NCBI RefSeq assembly: GCF_026342835.1
Contig: NZ_JAPEMI010000002.1
Coordinates: 1 to 64,000, forward strand
Length of the DNA stretch: 64,000 nucleotides
Direction: 5' to 3'
From: Streptomyces sp. NBC_00154
GTDB taxonomy: Bacteria; Actinomycetota; Actinomycetes; Streptomycetales; Streptomycetaceae
Shown: in pieces, positions 15,808 to 25,831 of the stretch
Layout of the letters: every line of letters begins with the position of its first letter
Numbering within the stretch: the first letter of the stretch is position 1
The notes under the pieces: model-generated
Told to the model about the DNA's origin: nothing
Database searches by the model: none
The model's input: the letters and a program-made list of their open reading frames with translations, nothing else
Position numbers and translations under genes: made by a program

Positions 15808-18786
15808 CTACGGCTGTCCCAGCGACAGCCGGTCGAGGTCGGGCGCGGACTCCTCGTCGTTGTAGATCCTGATCGTGTTGGCGCCCGCGGCGAGCGTCAC
15901 CGGAACGGTGGTCGTCGCCGGCGTGCTGTTCCCGATGCCGCTCACCGCCGCTTCGACCGGCGCTCCGCCGTTGACGCTCACCAGGAACGAACGATCCCCG
16001 TTCACCGTGTAGTCGATGAACAGCGTGTATGTGCCGGCCCGGTCCACGGTGACATCGGGGAACCGGACATCGGCAGCCGCACTGCCTCCGATGTTGCGCA
16101 CCTTCTCGCCGCCGGAGCAGGGCGAGCAGCCGGTCAGACCCGCGGTGCCGAGCGTGTTCCGCGAGTCCTCGGCCTCGCGCATGAACACCCGGTCCGCCGG
16201 GCGCGGCCGGACGCCGACGCTCTGCGTCACCTCGTGCGGTGTGCCGAGCGTCAGGAAGGCCGCGGTGACGGGCACCGTCGTCGACGCGACATCCGCGCCG
16301 GGCGGCGAGGTCAGCGTCCAGCTCGCCGCCAGGGTCTCGCCCAGCCGCATCGACGACGCCGTCGCCGGATCGCCCTCGACCGACCAGCCCGCGGGAACCT
16401 TCGGGGCGAGCCGGACACTGTCGAGTATGTCGTCGGCGTCGAGCCGCAGCTTCGCCGTCACCTTGATCGACTGCTGCCCGGCGCCGACCCATTGCAGCCC
16501 GTGCGGATCGACCGTCATCGTCGTCTTGGGCACGTACGACGTCGGCGGCAGCGGTCCGACGGCGATCCGGTCGAGGCCCGGTCCCCGGGCCGCCCTGCTG
16601 AACACCTCGACCGTATTGGCGCCCGCGACCAGCGGCACGGAGACAGCTGTGGACCCCGGCACGTCCGGGTTGCCCGCGGGCACCGCCACATCGATGGCCG
16701 CGGCGCCATTGACCCGCACCGACAGCGAGGTCGCGGATCCGGCGGTGTGGTCGAACTGGAGCCGGTAGTTCCCGGCTTCGGCGGCCGTCACGTCGCGGAA
16801 CGTCACTGAGTTACGTGCTCCGCCGCCGAACCCGACGAGCCGGGACGATCCCGAGCAGGCCCCGCACGCGGACGCCCGTACGCCACCGTCCCGGTCGTTG
16901 CTCCGGGACTCCGCCTCCAGCGGCACCTGCGCCGAGCCCGACACCGGCGCCCCGTGGGCCACCTTGATCTCGTCGATCCTGAGCCGGCCGAAGAAGTCCG
17001 GTGCCTGCGGACCGGCCCAGGTGTTCCGTACGTCGAGCTTCAGATAGCGGGCCGTCCGTTCACCGATGTCGATGAGCTGCACCCCACGGGCGCTCGGCAG
17101 CGCCCCGGTACGAACCGTCCTCCAGAGCCTGCCGTCGTTGCTCGTCGAGACCGAGTAGTCCTTGATCCGCGCGGAGTCCTCCGGCCTGCCGAACGTCGAC
17201 CGCGCGTGCGTCGGTGACCATTCGCGCTGGTTGACCGCGAGCGAGGTCGCCTTGCGACGGCTGCCGAGATCGATCGTCACGGACGCGGGGAGCTTCCCGT
17301 CACTGTCCCAGTAGTTCTCGTGACTTCCGTCGACGACATCGGCGGCCGGGTGCCCGGTGGCCGCGGACGAGGCCGTGGCCCGCAGGGAGTTCTGCGGGTA
17401 GTAGGACTGCTGCCGGCCGTCCGTCTCGACCTTGAACACCGTGTCGTACGGATCCCAGTCGGCGATCCCGAGGATCGTCAGGTAGCCCCCGGACTGGCTG
17501 AACGCCATCACCTTCCCGGTGCGCACATCGGTCACCTTCGTCGCCCGGTACCCGTTGTCCCGCAGACGCACCAGATCCGTTCCGGGTCGGGTCACCACAT
17601 GCACGTACTGAGTCCGTGCCCCGGGCCCGACGGTGACGACACCGTGCGCGCCGTCGTTCCAGAAGCCGGGCTGCATCCCGCCGTACATGTAGCCGCCGCC
17701 CTCGGTGCCCTGCAGCGAGGACCGGATCGGGGCGGTCCAGTCGGCCATGAAGTCGTTGTACTCCTGCTGGCTCGGCGGGAACCTGCCGTTCACCATCGCC
17801 GTCTCCGCCATCAGCGACTTCATGGACGAGCCCGCATTGGTGATGTACCGGCCCGTGCTCAGCCGGAAGTCCACCGGGTGGTCCTTGCCGTCGTACCACC
17901 AGTCGCCGCTGGTCGGCAGCTTGTAGTCACCCTCGGAGATGCGGGGCATCGGCGTGAACGCGGCCGAAGGATAGTCGTACGCCGGAGTCATGCCGGTCTT
18001 CTGCTCATTGCTGACCGTGTCCATGATCGGCGTGTCCTCGTTGTTGTTGGTCAACAACCAGGACGGCCGCTTCGCCCGGATCTGCTCGTAGAGGTGATGG
18101 TTCTCCCAGTACTCGTTGTCGTTGTCGATCCAGAACCCGGCCAGATCCGGGTAGTCCTCCATCACTTCGAAGAACTGGTCGTAGCTGAACCGGCCGAACC
18201 CGTCGCGCGTCGTCAGGTCGACCTTCTCGCCCTTGTACGCGGAGTACGCGTCCGAGTCGAGCGTCTGCACCCCAGGCACCTCGTTGTGCCACTGCGGATC
18301 GTCGGTCATGTACAGCATGACCTTGATGCCCTTGGCCCTGCCCGCGTTCACGAGCTCGCCGAGGAAGTCGCGCTCCGTGGAGCAGCTGCCGGGGATCTTC
18401 GAGGGCCACGGCCGCGCATAGCCCAGTCTGCTGTGGAAGGTGGCAAGGACGATGTACGAGGCGCCGAGCTTGCGGGCCTCGTCGACCCAGTAGTCGGCGG
18501 TCCAGCCGCCCGCGGTGACGTCGTGCTCCCACGCCTCACAGTCGACATGGCGGGGCGCGGTGAACATGCCCCAGTGGAGGAACAGACCCGCCGTGGACTC
18601 GCGCATCCACTGCTGGCGCGGATGCTGAACCTCGGCGGTGGCGGCGGGTGCGCCGAGGAGGGCCGCTGCCATGGCCAGGGCCAGGGACAGACAGAACAGG
18701 GTCCATCTGCGCCCCGCCGGTGAGGTGCGTGGTCTGCCCGTTGACCGAAGTGCTGGAGATGTGCGGCTGTGCGGTACGAATGCCAT
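15808..18786 (-). CDS. Secreted alpha-L-fucosidase (GH29-like) with carbohydrate-binding domains
   Basis: A 992-aa secreted enzyme. The ATG at 18786 has GAGAGGG 9 nt before it. A long signal peptide ends near APAATAE. The catalytic part (about 50-440) looks like GH29: GLFLHWGMF near the start, and LAGFWIDNDNEYW around residue 218, where the Asp is the likely nucleophile. About 450-600 is an F5/8 type C (CBM32-like) domain. About 620-745 and 870-992 are two similar CBM35/CBM6-like modules, each with a Cys-x-x-Cys near its start, separated by an Ig-like NEW3 domain. It would remove fucose from polysaccharides outside the cell. It is transcribed toward the sugar operon but ends in its own terminator. 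Confidence 0.85.
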   Translation of the reverse strand: MAFVPHSRTSPALRSTGRPRTSPAGRRWTLFCLSLALAMAAALLGAPAATAEVQHPRQQWMRESTAGLFLHWGMFTAPRHVDCEAWEHDVTAGGWTADYWVDEARKLGASYIVLATFHSRLGYARPWPSKIPGSCSTERDFLGELVNAGRAKGIKVMLYMTDDPQWHNEVPGVQTLDSDAYSAYKGEKVDLTTRDGFGRFSYDQFFEVMEDYPDLAGFWIDNDNEYWENHHLYEQIRAKRPSWLLTNNNEDTPIMDTVSNEQKTGMTPAYDYPSAAFTPMPRISEGDYKLPTSGDWWYDGKDHPVDFRLSTGRYITNAGSSMKSLMAETAMVNGRFPPSQQEYNDFMADWTAPIRSSLQGTEGGGYMYGGMQPGFWNDGAHGVVTVGPGARTQYVHVVTRPGTDLVRLRDNGYRATKVTDVRTGKVMAFSQSGGYLTILGIADWDPYDTVFKVETDGRQQSYYPQNSLRATASSAATGHPAADVVDGSHENYWDSDGKLPASVTIDLGSRRKATSLAVNQREWSPTHARSTFGRPEDSARIKDYSVSTSNDGRLWRTVRTGALPSARGVQLIDIGERTARYLKLDVRNTWAGPQAPDFFGRLRIDEIKVAHGAPVSGSAQVPLEAESRSNDRDGGVRASACGACSGSSRLVGFGGGARNSVTFRDVTAAEAGNYRLQFDHTAGSATSLSVRVNGAAAIDVAVPAGNPDVPGSTAVSVPLVAGANTVEVFSRAARGPGLDRIAVGPLPPTSYVPKTTMTVDPHGLQWVGAGQQSIKVTAKLRLDADDILDSVRLAPKVPAGWSVEGDPATASSMRLGETLAASWTLTSPPGADVASTTVPVTAAFLTLGTPHEVTQSVGVRPRPADRVFMREAEDSRNTLGTAGLTGCSPCSGGEKVRNIGGSAAADVRFPDVTVDRAGTYTLFIDYTVNGDRSFLVSVNGGAPVEAAVSGIGNSTPATTTVPVTLAAGANTIRIYNDEESAPDLDRLSLGQP

Positions 18787-19038
18787 GGCCGTCGCCCTCT
18801 CGCCGGGGCCGATGTGGGTGCAGCCACGGTGGCTGCCCACTGAGACATCCGATGCTTACAACGCCCCTATCCGGGGTCAAGACTTCTGACGTGCAACTAC
18901 CCAGTAGGTGTGGTCAATTGGGCCGGTGATGGAGGGAGCTTTGTGACAACACATCGGATGAGTCGGTGCAAAGTCGGGCGTTGAGCGAGGGACTCGATCG
19001 CGGCCCGAAAATGGGTGCGACTACCATCTGTTCCTGGC

Positions 19039-19806
19039 ATGGACACCCTCACACTCTGGCAACTGGCGGCGCTGGCCGCGGCATCCGCACTCGTAGGCTT
19101 CTCCAAGACGGCCGTCAGCGGTGCCAATACGATCAGTCTCGCGGTTTTCGCGGCCGTACTCCCGGCCCGCGAGTCCACCGGGGTACTGCTCCCGATCCTC
19201 ATCGCGGGCGATGTGCTCGCCGTCCTCACCTACCGCAGGCACGCGCACTGGCCGACGCTGCTGCGGCTGTTCCCCGCCGTCGCCGTTGGTGTGGTGGCCG
19301 GCACGCTTTTCATGATGTGGGCCGACGACGACGCGGTGAGGACATCGATCGGCGCGATCCTGCTCTTCATGGCAGGCGTCACCGTCTGGCGCCGCCGTTC
19401 CGGCGTCGAGGGCAAGGAAGCTCCGGAGGAGTCCGGCCGCCCGTCCCGGACGGGCCGGCTCAAGGCCCGTTCGTACGGAGTGCTCGGCGGCTTCACCACC
19501 ATGGTCGCCAACGCGGGCGGCCCCGTGATGTCGCTCTATCTGCTCTCGGCCGGTTTCCGGAAGCTCGGCTTCCTTGGTACGTCGGCGTGGTTCTTCCTGA
19601 TCGTCAACACCTCCAAGGTGCCGTTCAGCGTGGGCCTCGGCCTCATCGATGCCCAGTCGCTGCTGCTGGACGCCGCGATGCTGCTGTTCGTCATTCCCGG
19701 CGCCTATATCGGTCGCAAGTGCGTGGACCGGATCAACCAGAAGCTCTTCGAACGACTGGTGATCGGCGCGACCGTGCTCGGCGGCCTCCAGCTGCTCGTG
19801 GGCTGA
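19039..19806 (+). CDS. TauE/SafE (TSUP) family membrane transporter
   Basis: A 255-aa membrane protein with about seven or eight hydrophobic segments. Family features include GFSKTAVSGANTISLAVFAA near the N-terminus, and its mirror GGFTTMVANAGGPVMSLYLL after the central loop. TSUP proteins export sulfite, sulfoacetate or other organosulfur anions; the substrate here is unknown. The ATG at 19039 is preferred over an upstream in-frame codon because the hydrophobic protein starts here, though no strong ribosome binding site is seen. The last 18 codons have a diverged copy at 47442-47495. Confidence 0.85.
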   Translation: MDTLTLWQLAALAAASALVGFSKTAVSGANTISLAVFAAVLPARESTGVLLPILIAGDVLAVLTYRRHAHWPTLLRLFPAVAVGVVAGTLFMMWADDDAVRTSIGAILLFMAGVTVWRRRSGVEGKEAPEESGRPSRTGRLKARSYGVLGGFTTMVANAGGPVMSLYLLSAGFRKLGFLGTSAWFFLIVNTSKVPFSVGLGLIDAQSLLLDAAMLLFVIPGAYIGRKCVDRINQKLFERLVIGATVLGGLQLLVG

Positions 19807-19829
19807 CCGCACCCGGCGGCACGGCAGAG

Positions 19830-19857
19830 CCCTCCCGGACCCGAGGGTCCGGGAGGG
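19830..19857. terminator. Bidirectional terminator between TSUP and APC genes
   Basis: Perfect 12-bp arms (19830-19841 and 19846-19857) with a very short loop lie between two convergent genes. Confidence 0.75.
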
Positions 19858-19884
19858 CCCGAAGAGGCCGCGACAGCCGCCGCG

Positions 19885-21414
19885 TCAGACGATGTCCGCC
19901 GCGATCTCCGCCTGCTCACGGGCGTTCCCGTACGCGGACGGCGTGCCGTACGAACGGCGCGCGACGAACCACCACACGGTGGCCAGCACCAGGACCGCCA
20001 CCAGTGCGATCGAGGCATAGTTCATCGAGTCGATGGTCACCGGCGACGACTGCGGAAGCAGGAACAGTACGGTCACGATCGCCACCCACACCACGGCGAT
20101 CCAGCCGATCGGATTCGACCAGCGGCCCAGGTGCCAGGGGCCGCGCTGGAAGCGGTCGCCCGCGCGCAGCTTCAGGAAGATCGGGATCGCATAGGCGGGC
20201 GTGATGCCGATGACATTGATCGCGGTCACCGCACCGTACGCGGTCGCGGAGTAGAGGGACGGAAGCGCGAGCAGTCCGGCGACGACGACCGACAGCCATA
20301 CCGCGTTCACGGGTGTCTGGGTGCGGGCGCTCACCTTGCGCCACAGCGCCGAACCCGGCAGCGCGTTGTCCCGGCTGAACGCGAACACCATCCGGCTGGC
20401 CGCGGCGACCTCGGCGTTGCCGCAGAACAGCTGGGCCGCGATCACGATCAGCAGCATGGCGGTGGCGCCCGAGGCGCCGAGCGCGTCGATCAGGATCTGG
20501 GCGGGCGGTACACCGGTGGCGGTGTCCTGGGTGCCCGCGTAGTCCTGGATCGCGAACGTCAGACCGGCGAGCAGCACGAACCCGGCGATCCAGGAGACCC
20601 AGATCGAGCGGACGATGCCGCGGGCCGCCGTCACCGAGGCGTTCGACGTCTCCTCCGACAGATGGGCGGAGGCGTCGTAACCGCAGAAGGTGTACTGCGC
20701 GAGGAGCAGACCGATCGCCGCCACATAGAGCGGGTTCTGCCATCCCGTGTCATTGACGAACTCGGTGAAGACGAACGACGGCGACTGGTGGTGCGAGGGG
20801 ACGATCGCCAGCACGGCGACGATCACGGCGACACCGGCCAGATGCCACCACACGCTGATCGAGTTGAGAACGCTGACGAGGCGGACCCCGAAGAGGTTCA
20901 GCACAGCGTGCAGCAGCAGGATGCAGACAAAAATGATCATGGTGTGGCCGGGCGTCGGGTCGAAGCCCCACTGCAGGTTCATCAGCGCGCCGGTGAACAG
21001 CGCGGCGCCGTAGTCGATGCCCGCGATCGCACCGAGCAGGCCGAGCAGATTCAGCCAGCCGGTGTACCAGCCCCACTTGCGGCCACCGAGCCGGTCCGCC
21101 ATGTAGTACAGCGCGCCGGACGTCGGGTATGCGCTGGTGACCTCGGCGAGCGCCATGCCGACGCAGAGCACGAACAGGCCGACACCTGCCCAGCCCCAGA
21201 GCATCACCGACGGTCCGCCGGTCGACATGCCGAAGCCGTACAGGGTCATGCAGCCGGACAGGATCGAGATGACGGAGAAGCTGATGGCGAAGTTGCCGAA
21301 GCCGCCCATGCGGCGGGCCAGCACCGGCTGGTAGCCGAGTTCGCGCAGCCGCTGCTCCTCGTCCTTCTGGGGGTTGGCCTCCGCGCCCGGCTGGGCCGAG
21401 GTGGATATGGACAT
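19885..21414 (-). CDS. APC-superfamily amino acid permease
   Basis: A 509-aa membrane protein with about twelve hydrophobic helices. The start region reads LRELGYQPVLARRMGGFGNFAISFS and the consensus EVTSAYPTSGALYYMA follows, typical of the GABA/choline-type amino acid permeases (family 2.A.3.4). ATG at 21414 has GGAGG 9 nt before it. It imports an amino acid, polyamine or similar amine; which one cannot be read from sequence. The 335-aa gene lies 65 nt upstream on the same strand, so the two may be one operon. Confidence 0.9.
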   Translation of the reverse strand: MSISTSAQPGAEANPQKDEEQRLRELGYQPVLARRMGGFGNFAISFSVISILSGCMTLYGFGMSTGGPSVMLWGWAGVGLFVLCVGMALAEVTSAYPTSGALYYMADRLGGRKWGWYTGWLNLLGLLGAIAGIDYGAALFTGALMNLQWGFDPTPGHTMIIFVCILLLHAVLNLFGVRLVSVLNSISVWWHLAGVAVIVAVLAIVPSHHQSPSFVFTEFVNDTGWQNPLYVAAIGLLLAQYTFCGYDASAHLSEETSNASVTAARGIVRSIWVSWIAGFVLLAGLTFAIQDYAGTQDTATGVPPAQILIDALGASGATAMLLIVIAAQLFCGNAEVAAASRMVFAFSRDNALPGSALWRKVSARTQTPVNAVWLSVVVAGLLALPSLYSATAYGAVTAINVIGITPAYAIPIFLKLRAGDRFQRGPWHLGRWSNPIGWIAVVWVAIVTVLFLLPQSSPVTIDSMNYASIALVAVLVLATVWWFVARRSYGTPSAYGNAREQAEIAADIV

Positions 21415-21479
21415 GACAGGTACCTCCGTGAGCGGGATGGGGACGGGATGGTCATCTGCGGGGCGACGGCTCGGTGGGC

Positions 21480-22487
21480 TCAGCCGTGCGGTCCGCGTCC
21501 TGGTTCGCGTGCTGTGGCGAGACAGCGGCTCCGGGCACGCAGGAACACGTCCTCGGCGGCCGAGGGGTCGCGGGGGGTGCGGGTGCGGTGCGACCAGGGC
21601 AGCGTGGTGAAGTACGGCCCGAGCGCCCGGAACACGGGGGCCGCGTCGGCGAACCGCAGGGAGCCCCACAGCGCGTGGGCGAGATGATTGACGTCGAGCA
21701 GGGACTGTCCGGCGGGATCCGTACGGTGGAACCACAGGCGCAGGGCCCGCTCGGCATCCCGTTCGGCGTCCTCGGTGACCCAGTGAAGATCCAGAGCCTT
21801 TTCCTGCCCGTGCTCGCGGCGGTAGCGCTCGACCCGCACATACAGCGGCAGGACATGGAGCGCGGAGCCGTCGGGTGCCGAAGAGGCTGCCCACTGGGCG
21901 AAATTGACCGCCTCCGAGAGGGTGCCGCCGGCCTTGCGCGCGTATACGAACTGGAGCATCCGGTGGTAGGCCTCGCGGTTGCCCGGATCGCGCCGGTCGG
22001 CTTCCGCCAGCAGGCTCCACGGACCGGGAAAGAGCATCGGCCCCGGCGGATGCAGCCGGTGCTCCTTCAGTCGCTGCTCCTCGTCCAGCTGGGACAGGGC
22101 CAGCAGGCACACCCATGGCACCGGGTCGGTCGGGGTGGCGTGGGCGGCGGCGCTGCAGGCCTCCCAGGCTTCCTGCCACAGTTCCTGCGCCCGGTGGTGT
22201 CCTTCGCGATGAGCGCGTACCGCCCGCTCCACGACGACCCGTGCGTGCATCACGACGGCTGCGACGCTTCCGGGCTCCTCGGCCCGCCAGGCCTGTACGG
22301 CGTCGGATCCCGCGGCGACCGCTCCGAGCACCTGGGTGCGCTGGGTCCACAGCGTCCAGTCCGGAGTGCTCTCCAACAGATTGCGCATGGAGACCCAGCG
22401 ACCGGTACGCAGGTCCTGTAACGCGGCACGTAACTCGTTGTCATGTCCGGCAGGGTGATAGACCGGCCGGAAATCACTGTTGGCCAT
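21480..22487 (-). CDS. Conserved helical-repeat protein of unknown function
   Basis: A 335-aa soluble, Trp- and Arg-rich protein without signal peptide. It seems mostly helical and resembles TPR-like actinobacterial hypotheticals (blocks GRWVSMRNLLESTPDWTLWT, AHALWGSLRFADAAPVFRALGPYFTTLPW). I do not recognise a catalytic motif. The ATG at 22487 follows GGGAGCGGGGCGAG. It precedes the amino acid permease by 65 nt on the same strand, so a link to that transport function is possible. Confidence 0.65.
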   Translation of the reverse strand: MANSDFRPVYHPAGHDNELRAALQDLRTGRWVSMRNLLESTPDWTLWTQRTQVLGAVAAGSDAVQAWRAEEPGSVAAVVMHARVVVERAVRAHREGHHRAQELWQEAWEACSAAAHATPTDPVPWVCLLALSQLDEEQRLKEHRLHPPGPMLFPGPWSLLAEADRRDPGNREAYHRMLQFVYARKAGGTLSEAVNFAQWAASSAPDGSALHVLPLYVRVERYRREHGQEKALDLHWVTEDAERDAERALRLWFHRTDPAGQSLLDVNHLAHALWGSLRFADAAPVFRALGPYFTTLPWSHRTRTPRDPSAAEDVFLRARSRCLATAREPGRGPHG

Positions 22488-22926
22488 GGGCTCGCCCCGC
22501 TCCCGTGCGACAGCGCCGAACGGGGCGGATCGGAGGTGTTCTCAGCGCGTCACGCCACCCGGAGGTGGTACAGCCGTGCAGGAGCGGAAGGCCCGGTGAC
22601 CGTGATGTCGGTGCACGGGAAAGTGTGTCGGTCTCATCAATCCTCAAGCACGTGGGGGGTGAAGCAGCCTTTGGAGAACGAACTGCTCAGGAGTGTCCGG
22701 TTGTTGCTCGGCGGTGAGTGTAGAACGCCTGGTGTCGACCACCTGACAGATTCGCGGATCTTACTCAAGTCCTGTGAATCAACGGTCAGTTGACCACCAT
22801 GCGGTCGCTCCGTCAGGGGTGTGGACGGCGCTTGACGTACGCGGTGGTCTGCACCACTGTGTGCGTCAGCGACCAGTGATCACGATTCCGTTCAAGCCGC
22901 AGAGCTTCCGTACAGCTGGAGTGTCG
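22488..22926. other. Divergent promoter region
   Basis: About 440 bases between the divergent 335-aa gene and the glycerol kinase gene. No gene was found. A small inverted repeat TGGTCTGCACCA lies about 80 nt before the kinase start, just after a TTGACG box. It resembles a GntR-type TGGT-N4-ACCA operator, but this is weak evidence. Confidence 0.4.
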
Positions 22927-24360
22927 ATGACAGGCCCGGTACTCGCCGTGGACCAGGGCACCTCCGGCACCAAGGCGCTGGTGATCTGCCCGGAGCGCGG
23001 AGTGATCGGTTCCGGATCGGCTCCGGTGCGGCCTCGGTACGGCGCCGGGGGAGTGGTCGAGGCCGACCCCGCCGAGCTGCTCGCCTCGGTCGTCGACGCC
23101 GGACGGCAGGCGGTGCACGAAGCCGGTGAGCCGGTGGCCGCCGTGGGACTCGCGAACCAGGGGGAGACCGTGCTCGCCTGGGACCCCGCGACCGGGCGGC
23201 CGCTCACCGACGCCATCGTCTGGCAGGACCGGCGGTCCGCATCGCTGTGCGCCGAACTCGCCGGTCACGACGAGGAGTTGAAACAACTCACCGGACTGCC
23301 GCTCGATCCGTACTTCGCCGCCCCGAAGATGGCCTGGATCCGCCGCGAGCTGACCCGCGAGGGCGTGGTCACCACCAGCGACGCCTGGCTCGTCCACCGG
23401 CTGACCGGGGCGTTCGTCACGGACGCGGCGACCGCGGGACGAACCCAGCTGCTCGACCTCGACCGGGTCGGCTGGTCACCCGCCGCCCTGGACATCTTCG
23501 GCCTCTCCGGTGAACGGCTCCCGTCCGTCGTCGACGCCGCCGGGCCCGTCGGTGCGACGCGCGTCTTCGGCGGTGAACTCCCGCTGACCGGACTGCTCGT
23601 CGACCAGCAGGCCGCCCTCCTCGCCCAGGGCGCCCTGGAACCGGGTACCGCCAAATGCACCTACGGCACCGGTGCCTTCCTCCTCGCCCAGACCGGGCCC
23701 ACGCCGCGCCGCGGCTCCACCGGGCTGGTCAGCTGTGTCGCCTGGCAGCTCGGCGGACGTACCAGCTACTGCCTCGACGGGCAGGTGTACACCGCCGCAT
23801 CCGCCGTCCGGTGGCTCACCGACCTCGGAGTGATCTCCGGCGCCACCGACCTCGACCCGGTCGGCTCCACCGTCCCCGACGCCGGCACGGTCACGTTCGT
23901 ACCGGCGCTCGCCGGACTTGCCGCACCCTGGTGGCGCAGTGATCTGCGCGGCTCGGTCACCGGCCTCGGCCTGGACACCACCGCGGGGCACCTGGTGCGG
24001 GCCCTGTGCGACGGCATCGCCGCGCAGGTCGTCGAACTGGCCGATGCCGTTGCCACCGACCTCGGCGGACCGCTGACCTCGCTCCGCGTCGACGGCGGCC
24101 TGACCCGCTCCGCGCTCCTCATGCAGACCCAGGCCGACCTGCTGCAGCGGCCGGTCGAGGTGTCCGCACTGCCGGACGTCACCGCACTCGGCGTCGGGGC
24201 CGTCGCCCGGCTGGGCCTCGACCCGCAGTTGCCGCTCCACCAGGCGGTACCCGCATGGGAACCGGCCGCCGTCTACGAACCCCGGATCGGCGCGGACGAG
24301 GCCGCCGAACGCCTCGCCCGGTTCCGCGCGGCGGTGGAGACCCTGCTGGACCGCGCATGA
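22927..24360 (+). CDS. glpK: FGGY-family kinase, probable glycerol kinase
   Basis: A 477-aa FGGY kinase. The phosphate-1 loop is LAVDQGTSGTKALV at the N-terminus. A mid-protein IVWQDRR block near residue 98 and the C-terminal LRVDGGLTRSALLMQTQADLL follow family consensus. The next two genes encode GlpA-like oxidoreductases, so glycerol is the best substrate guess; xylulose or another polyol is possible. I chose ATG at 22927 because GGAG lies 6 nt before it; an in-frame GTG is 6 nt upstream. Confidence 0.8.
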   Translation: MTGPVLAVDQGTSGTKALVICPERGVIGSGSAPVRPRYGAGGVVEADPAELLASVVDAGRQAVHEAGEPVAAVGLANQGETVLAWDPATGRPLTDAIVWQDRRSASLCAELAGHDEELKQLTGLPLDPYFAAPKMAWIRRELTREGVVTTSDAWLVHRLTGAFVTDAATAGRTQLLDLDRVGWSPAALDIFGLSGERLPSVVDAAGPVGATRVFGGELPLTGLLVDQQAALLAQGALEPGTAKCTYGTGAFLLAQTGPTPRRGSTGLVSCVAWQLGGRTSYCLDGQVYTAASAVRWLTDLGVISGATDLDPVGSTVPDAGTVTFVPALAGLAAPWWRSDLRGSVTGLGLDTTAGHLVRALCDGIAAQVVELADAVATDLGGPLTSLRVDGGLTRSALLMQTQADLLQRPVEVSALPDVTALGVGAVARLGLDPQLPLHQAVPAWEPAAVYEPRIGADEAAERLARFRAAVETLLDRA

Positions 24361-24397
24361 CGGGCATCGCCGACCGGCGCGGCCCGGGAGAGACGAC

Positions 24398-25831
24398 ATG
24401 ACACCGACGATCACCGCGACCGGAGCCCTGGCGCACCGCCTGCCTGACGGCGACGGGGATGCGACGACGTACGACGTGACCGTCATCGGTGCAGGAGTCG
24501 TCGGCACCGCCGTCGCCCGCGAACTCGCCCGCTACCGGCTCCGCACCGCCCTCATCGACGGATCCGACGACATCGGCAACGGGACGTCGAAGGCCAACAC
24601 CGCGATCCTGCACACCGGTTTCGACGCCGTACCCGGCTCGCTGGAAGCCCGCCTCGTGCGCGACGGTCAACGCAGACTCGCCGCGTACGCCGCCGTGACC
24701 GGCATCCCGGTCGAACGCATCGGCGCCCTCCTCGTCGCCTGGGACGAGGAACAGCTCGCCGCACTCCCCGCCCTGGCGGCAAAGGCGGAACGCAACGACT
24801 ACCACGCGGCACGCATCATCGACGCCGACGAGTTGCGTGCCCGTGAACCCCATCTGGGCCCGGGTGCGCTCGGCGCGCTGGAGATCCCCGACGAGAGCAT
24901 CATCTGCCCCTGGACGACGCCCCTCGCGTACGCCACCCAGGCCGTGCGCGCAGGAGTCCATCTCCACCTCAACTGCCGGGTCCGGCACATCGACAGCGGT
25001 CAGGACGTCCACACCCTCACCACCACGCGCGGCCCGTTGCGCACCCGCTACCTGATCAACGTCGCCGGTCTGTGCGCCGATGAACTCGACCGGCAACTCG
25101 GCCACGACGCCTTCACCGTCACTCCGCGCCGCGGCCAGCTCATCGTCTTCGACAAGCTCGCCCGCGATCTCGTCGACCACATCCTGCTTCCGGTACCCAC
25201 CGCGGCCGGCAAGGGCGTCCTGGTGGCACCGACCGTCTTCGGCAACGTCCTGCTCGGGCCGACCGCCGAAGAGCTCGACGACAAGACCGCCACCGGATCC
25301 AGCGCCGACGGTCTCGCGCTCCTGCGCGAGAAGGGCCGCCGGATCCTGCCCGGGCTGCTCGACGAGGAAGTCACGGCCGTCTACGCCGGACTGCGCGCCG
25401 CCACCGGCCACGAGGACTACCGCATCCGGGCCTACCCCGACCAGCGGTACGTCGCTGTCGGCGGTATCCGCTCCACCGGCCTCACCGCCTCCATGGCCAT
25501 CGCCGCGTACGTCACCGAACTGCTCGCCGGCACCGGTCTCGATCTCGGTACGCCGACCGAACTGCCGCCGCTGACCATGCCCCAGCTCGGCGAGGCCTTC
25601 CCCCGCCCGTACCGGCGCGCGGAGCTGATCGCCGCCGACCCGGCCTACGGCACCCTCGTCTGCCACTGCGAACGGGTCTCCGCGGGCGAGATCCGGGACG
25701 CGCTGACCAGTACGATCCCGGCGCGGTCGAAGGACGGGCTGCGGCGCCGGACCCGGGCCGGCGGCGGACGCTGCCAGGGGTTCTACTGCGGGGCCGCAGT
25801 CCGTGCCCTGATCGAGGAGGCCCGGCCATGA
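24398..25831 (+). CDS. FAD-dependent glycerol-3-phosphate dehydrogenase-like protein with BFD domain
   Basis: A 477-aa flavoprotein. The FAD-binding GxGxxG is VTVIGAGVVGTAVARELARY near residue 28. The DAO-type fold runs to about residue 385. The C-terminus is a BFD-like [2Fe-2S] domain with LVCHCERVSAGEI near residue 415 and GRCQGFYCG near 460. This layout is that of GlpA, the catalytic subunit of anaerobic-type glycerol-3-phosphate dehydrogenase. It follows the kinase by 37 nt and overlaps the next gene by 4 nt (ATGA). Together they would turn glycerol into dihydroxyacetone phosphate. Confidence 0.82.
   Translation: MTPTITATGALAHRLPDGDGDATTYDVTVIGAGVVGTAVARELARYRLRTALIDGSDDIGNGTSKANTAILHTGFDAVPGSLEARLVRDGQRRLAAYAAVTGIPVERIGALLVAWDEEQLAALPALAAKAERNDYHAARIIDADELRAREPHLGPGALGALEIPDESIICPWTTPLAYATQAVRAGVHLHLNCRVRHIDSGQDVHTLTTTRGPLRTRYLINVAGLCADELDRQLGHDAFTVTPRRGQLIVFDKLARDLVDHILLPVPTAAGKGVLVAPTVFGNVLLGPTAEELDDKTATGSSADGLALLREKGRRILPGLLDEEVTAVYAGLRAATGHEDYRIRAYPDQRYVAVGGIRSTGLTASMAIAAYVTELLAGTGLDLGTPTELPPLTMPQLGEAFPRPYRRAELIAADPAYGTLVCHCERVSAGEIRDALTSTIPARSKDGLRRRTRAGGGRCQGFYCGAAVRALIEEARP

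Noticed and set aside
21415..22350. Long N-terminal extension of the amino acid permease
   Set aside because: This part overlaps the 335-aa gene in another frame and is Arg/Ala/Gly filler; the ATG at 21414 has a strong ribosome binding site.
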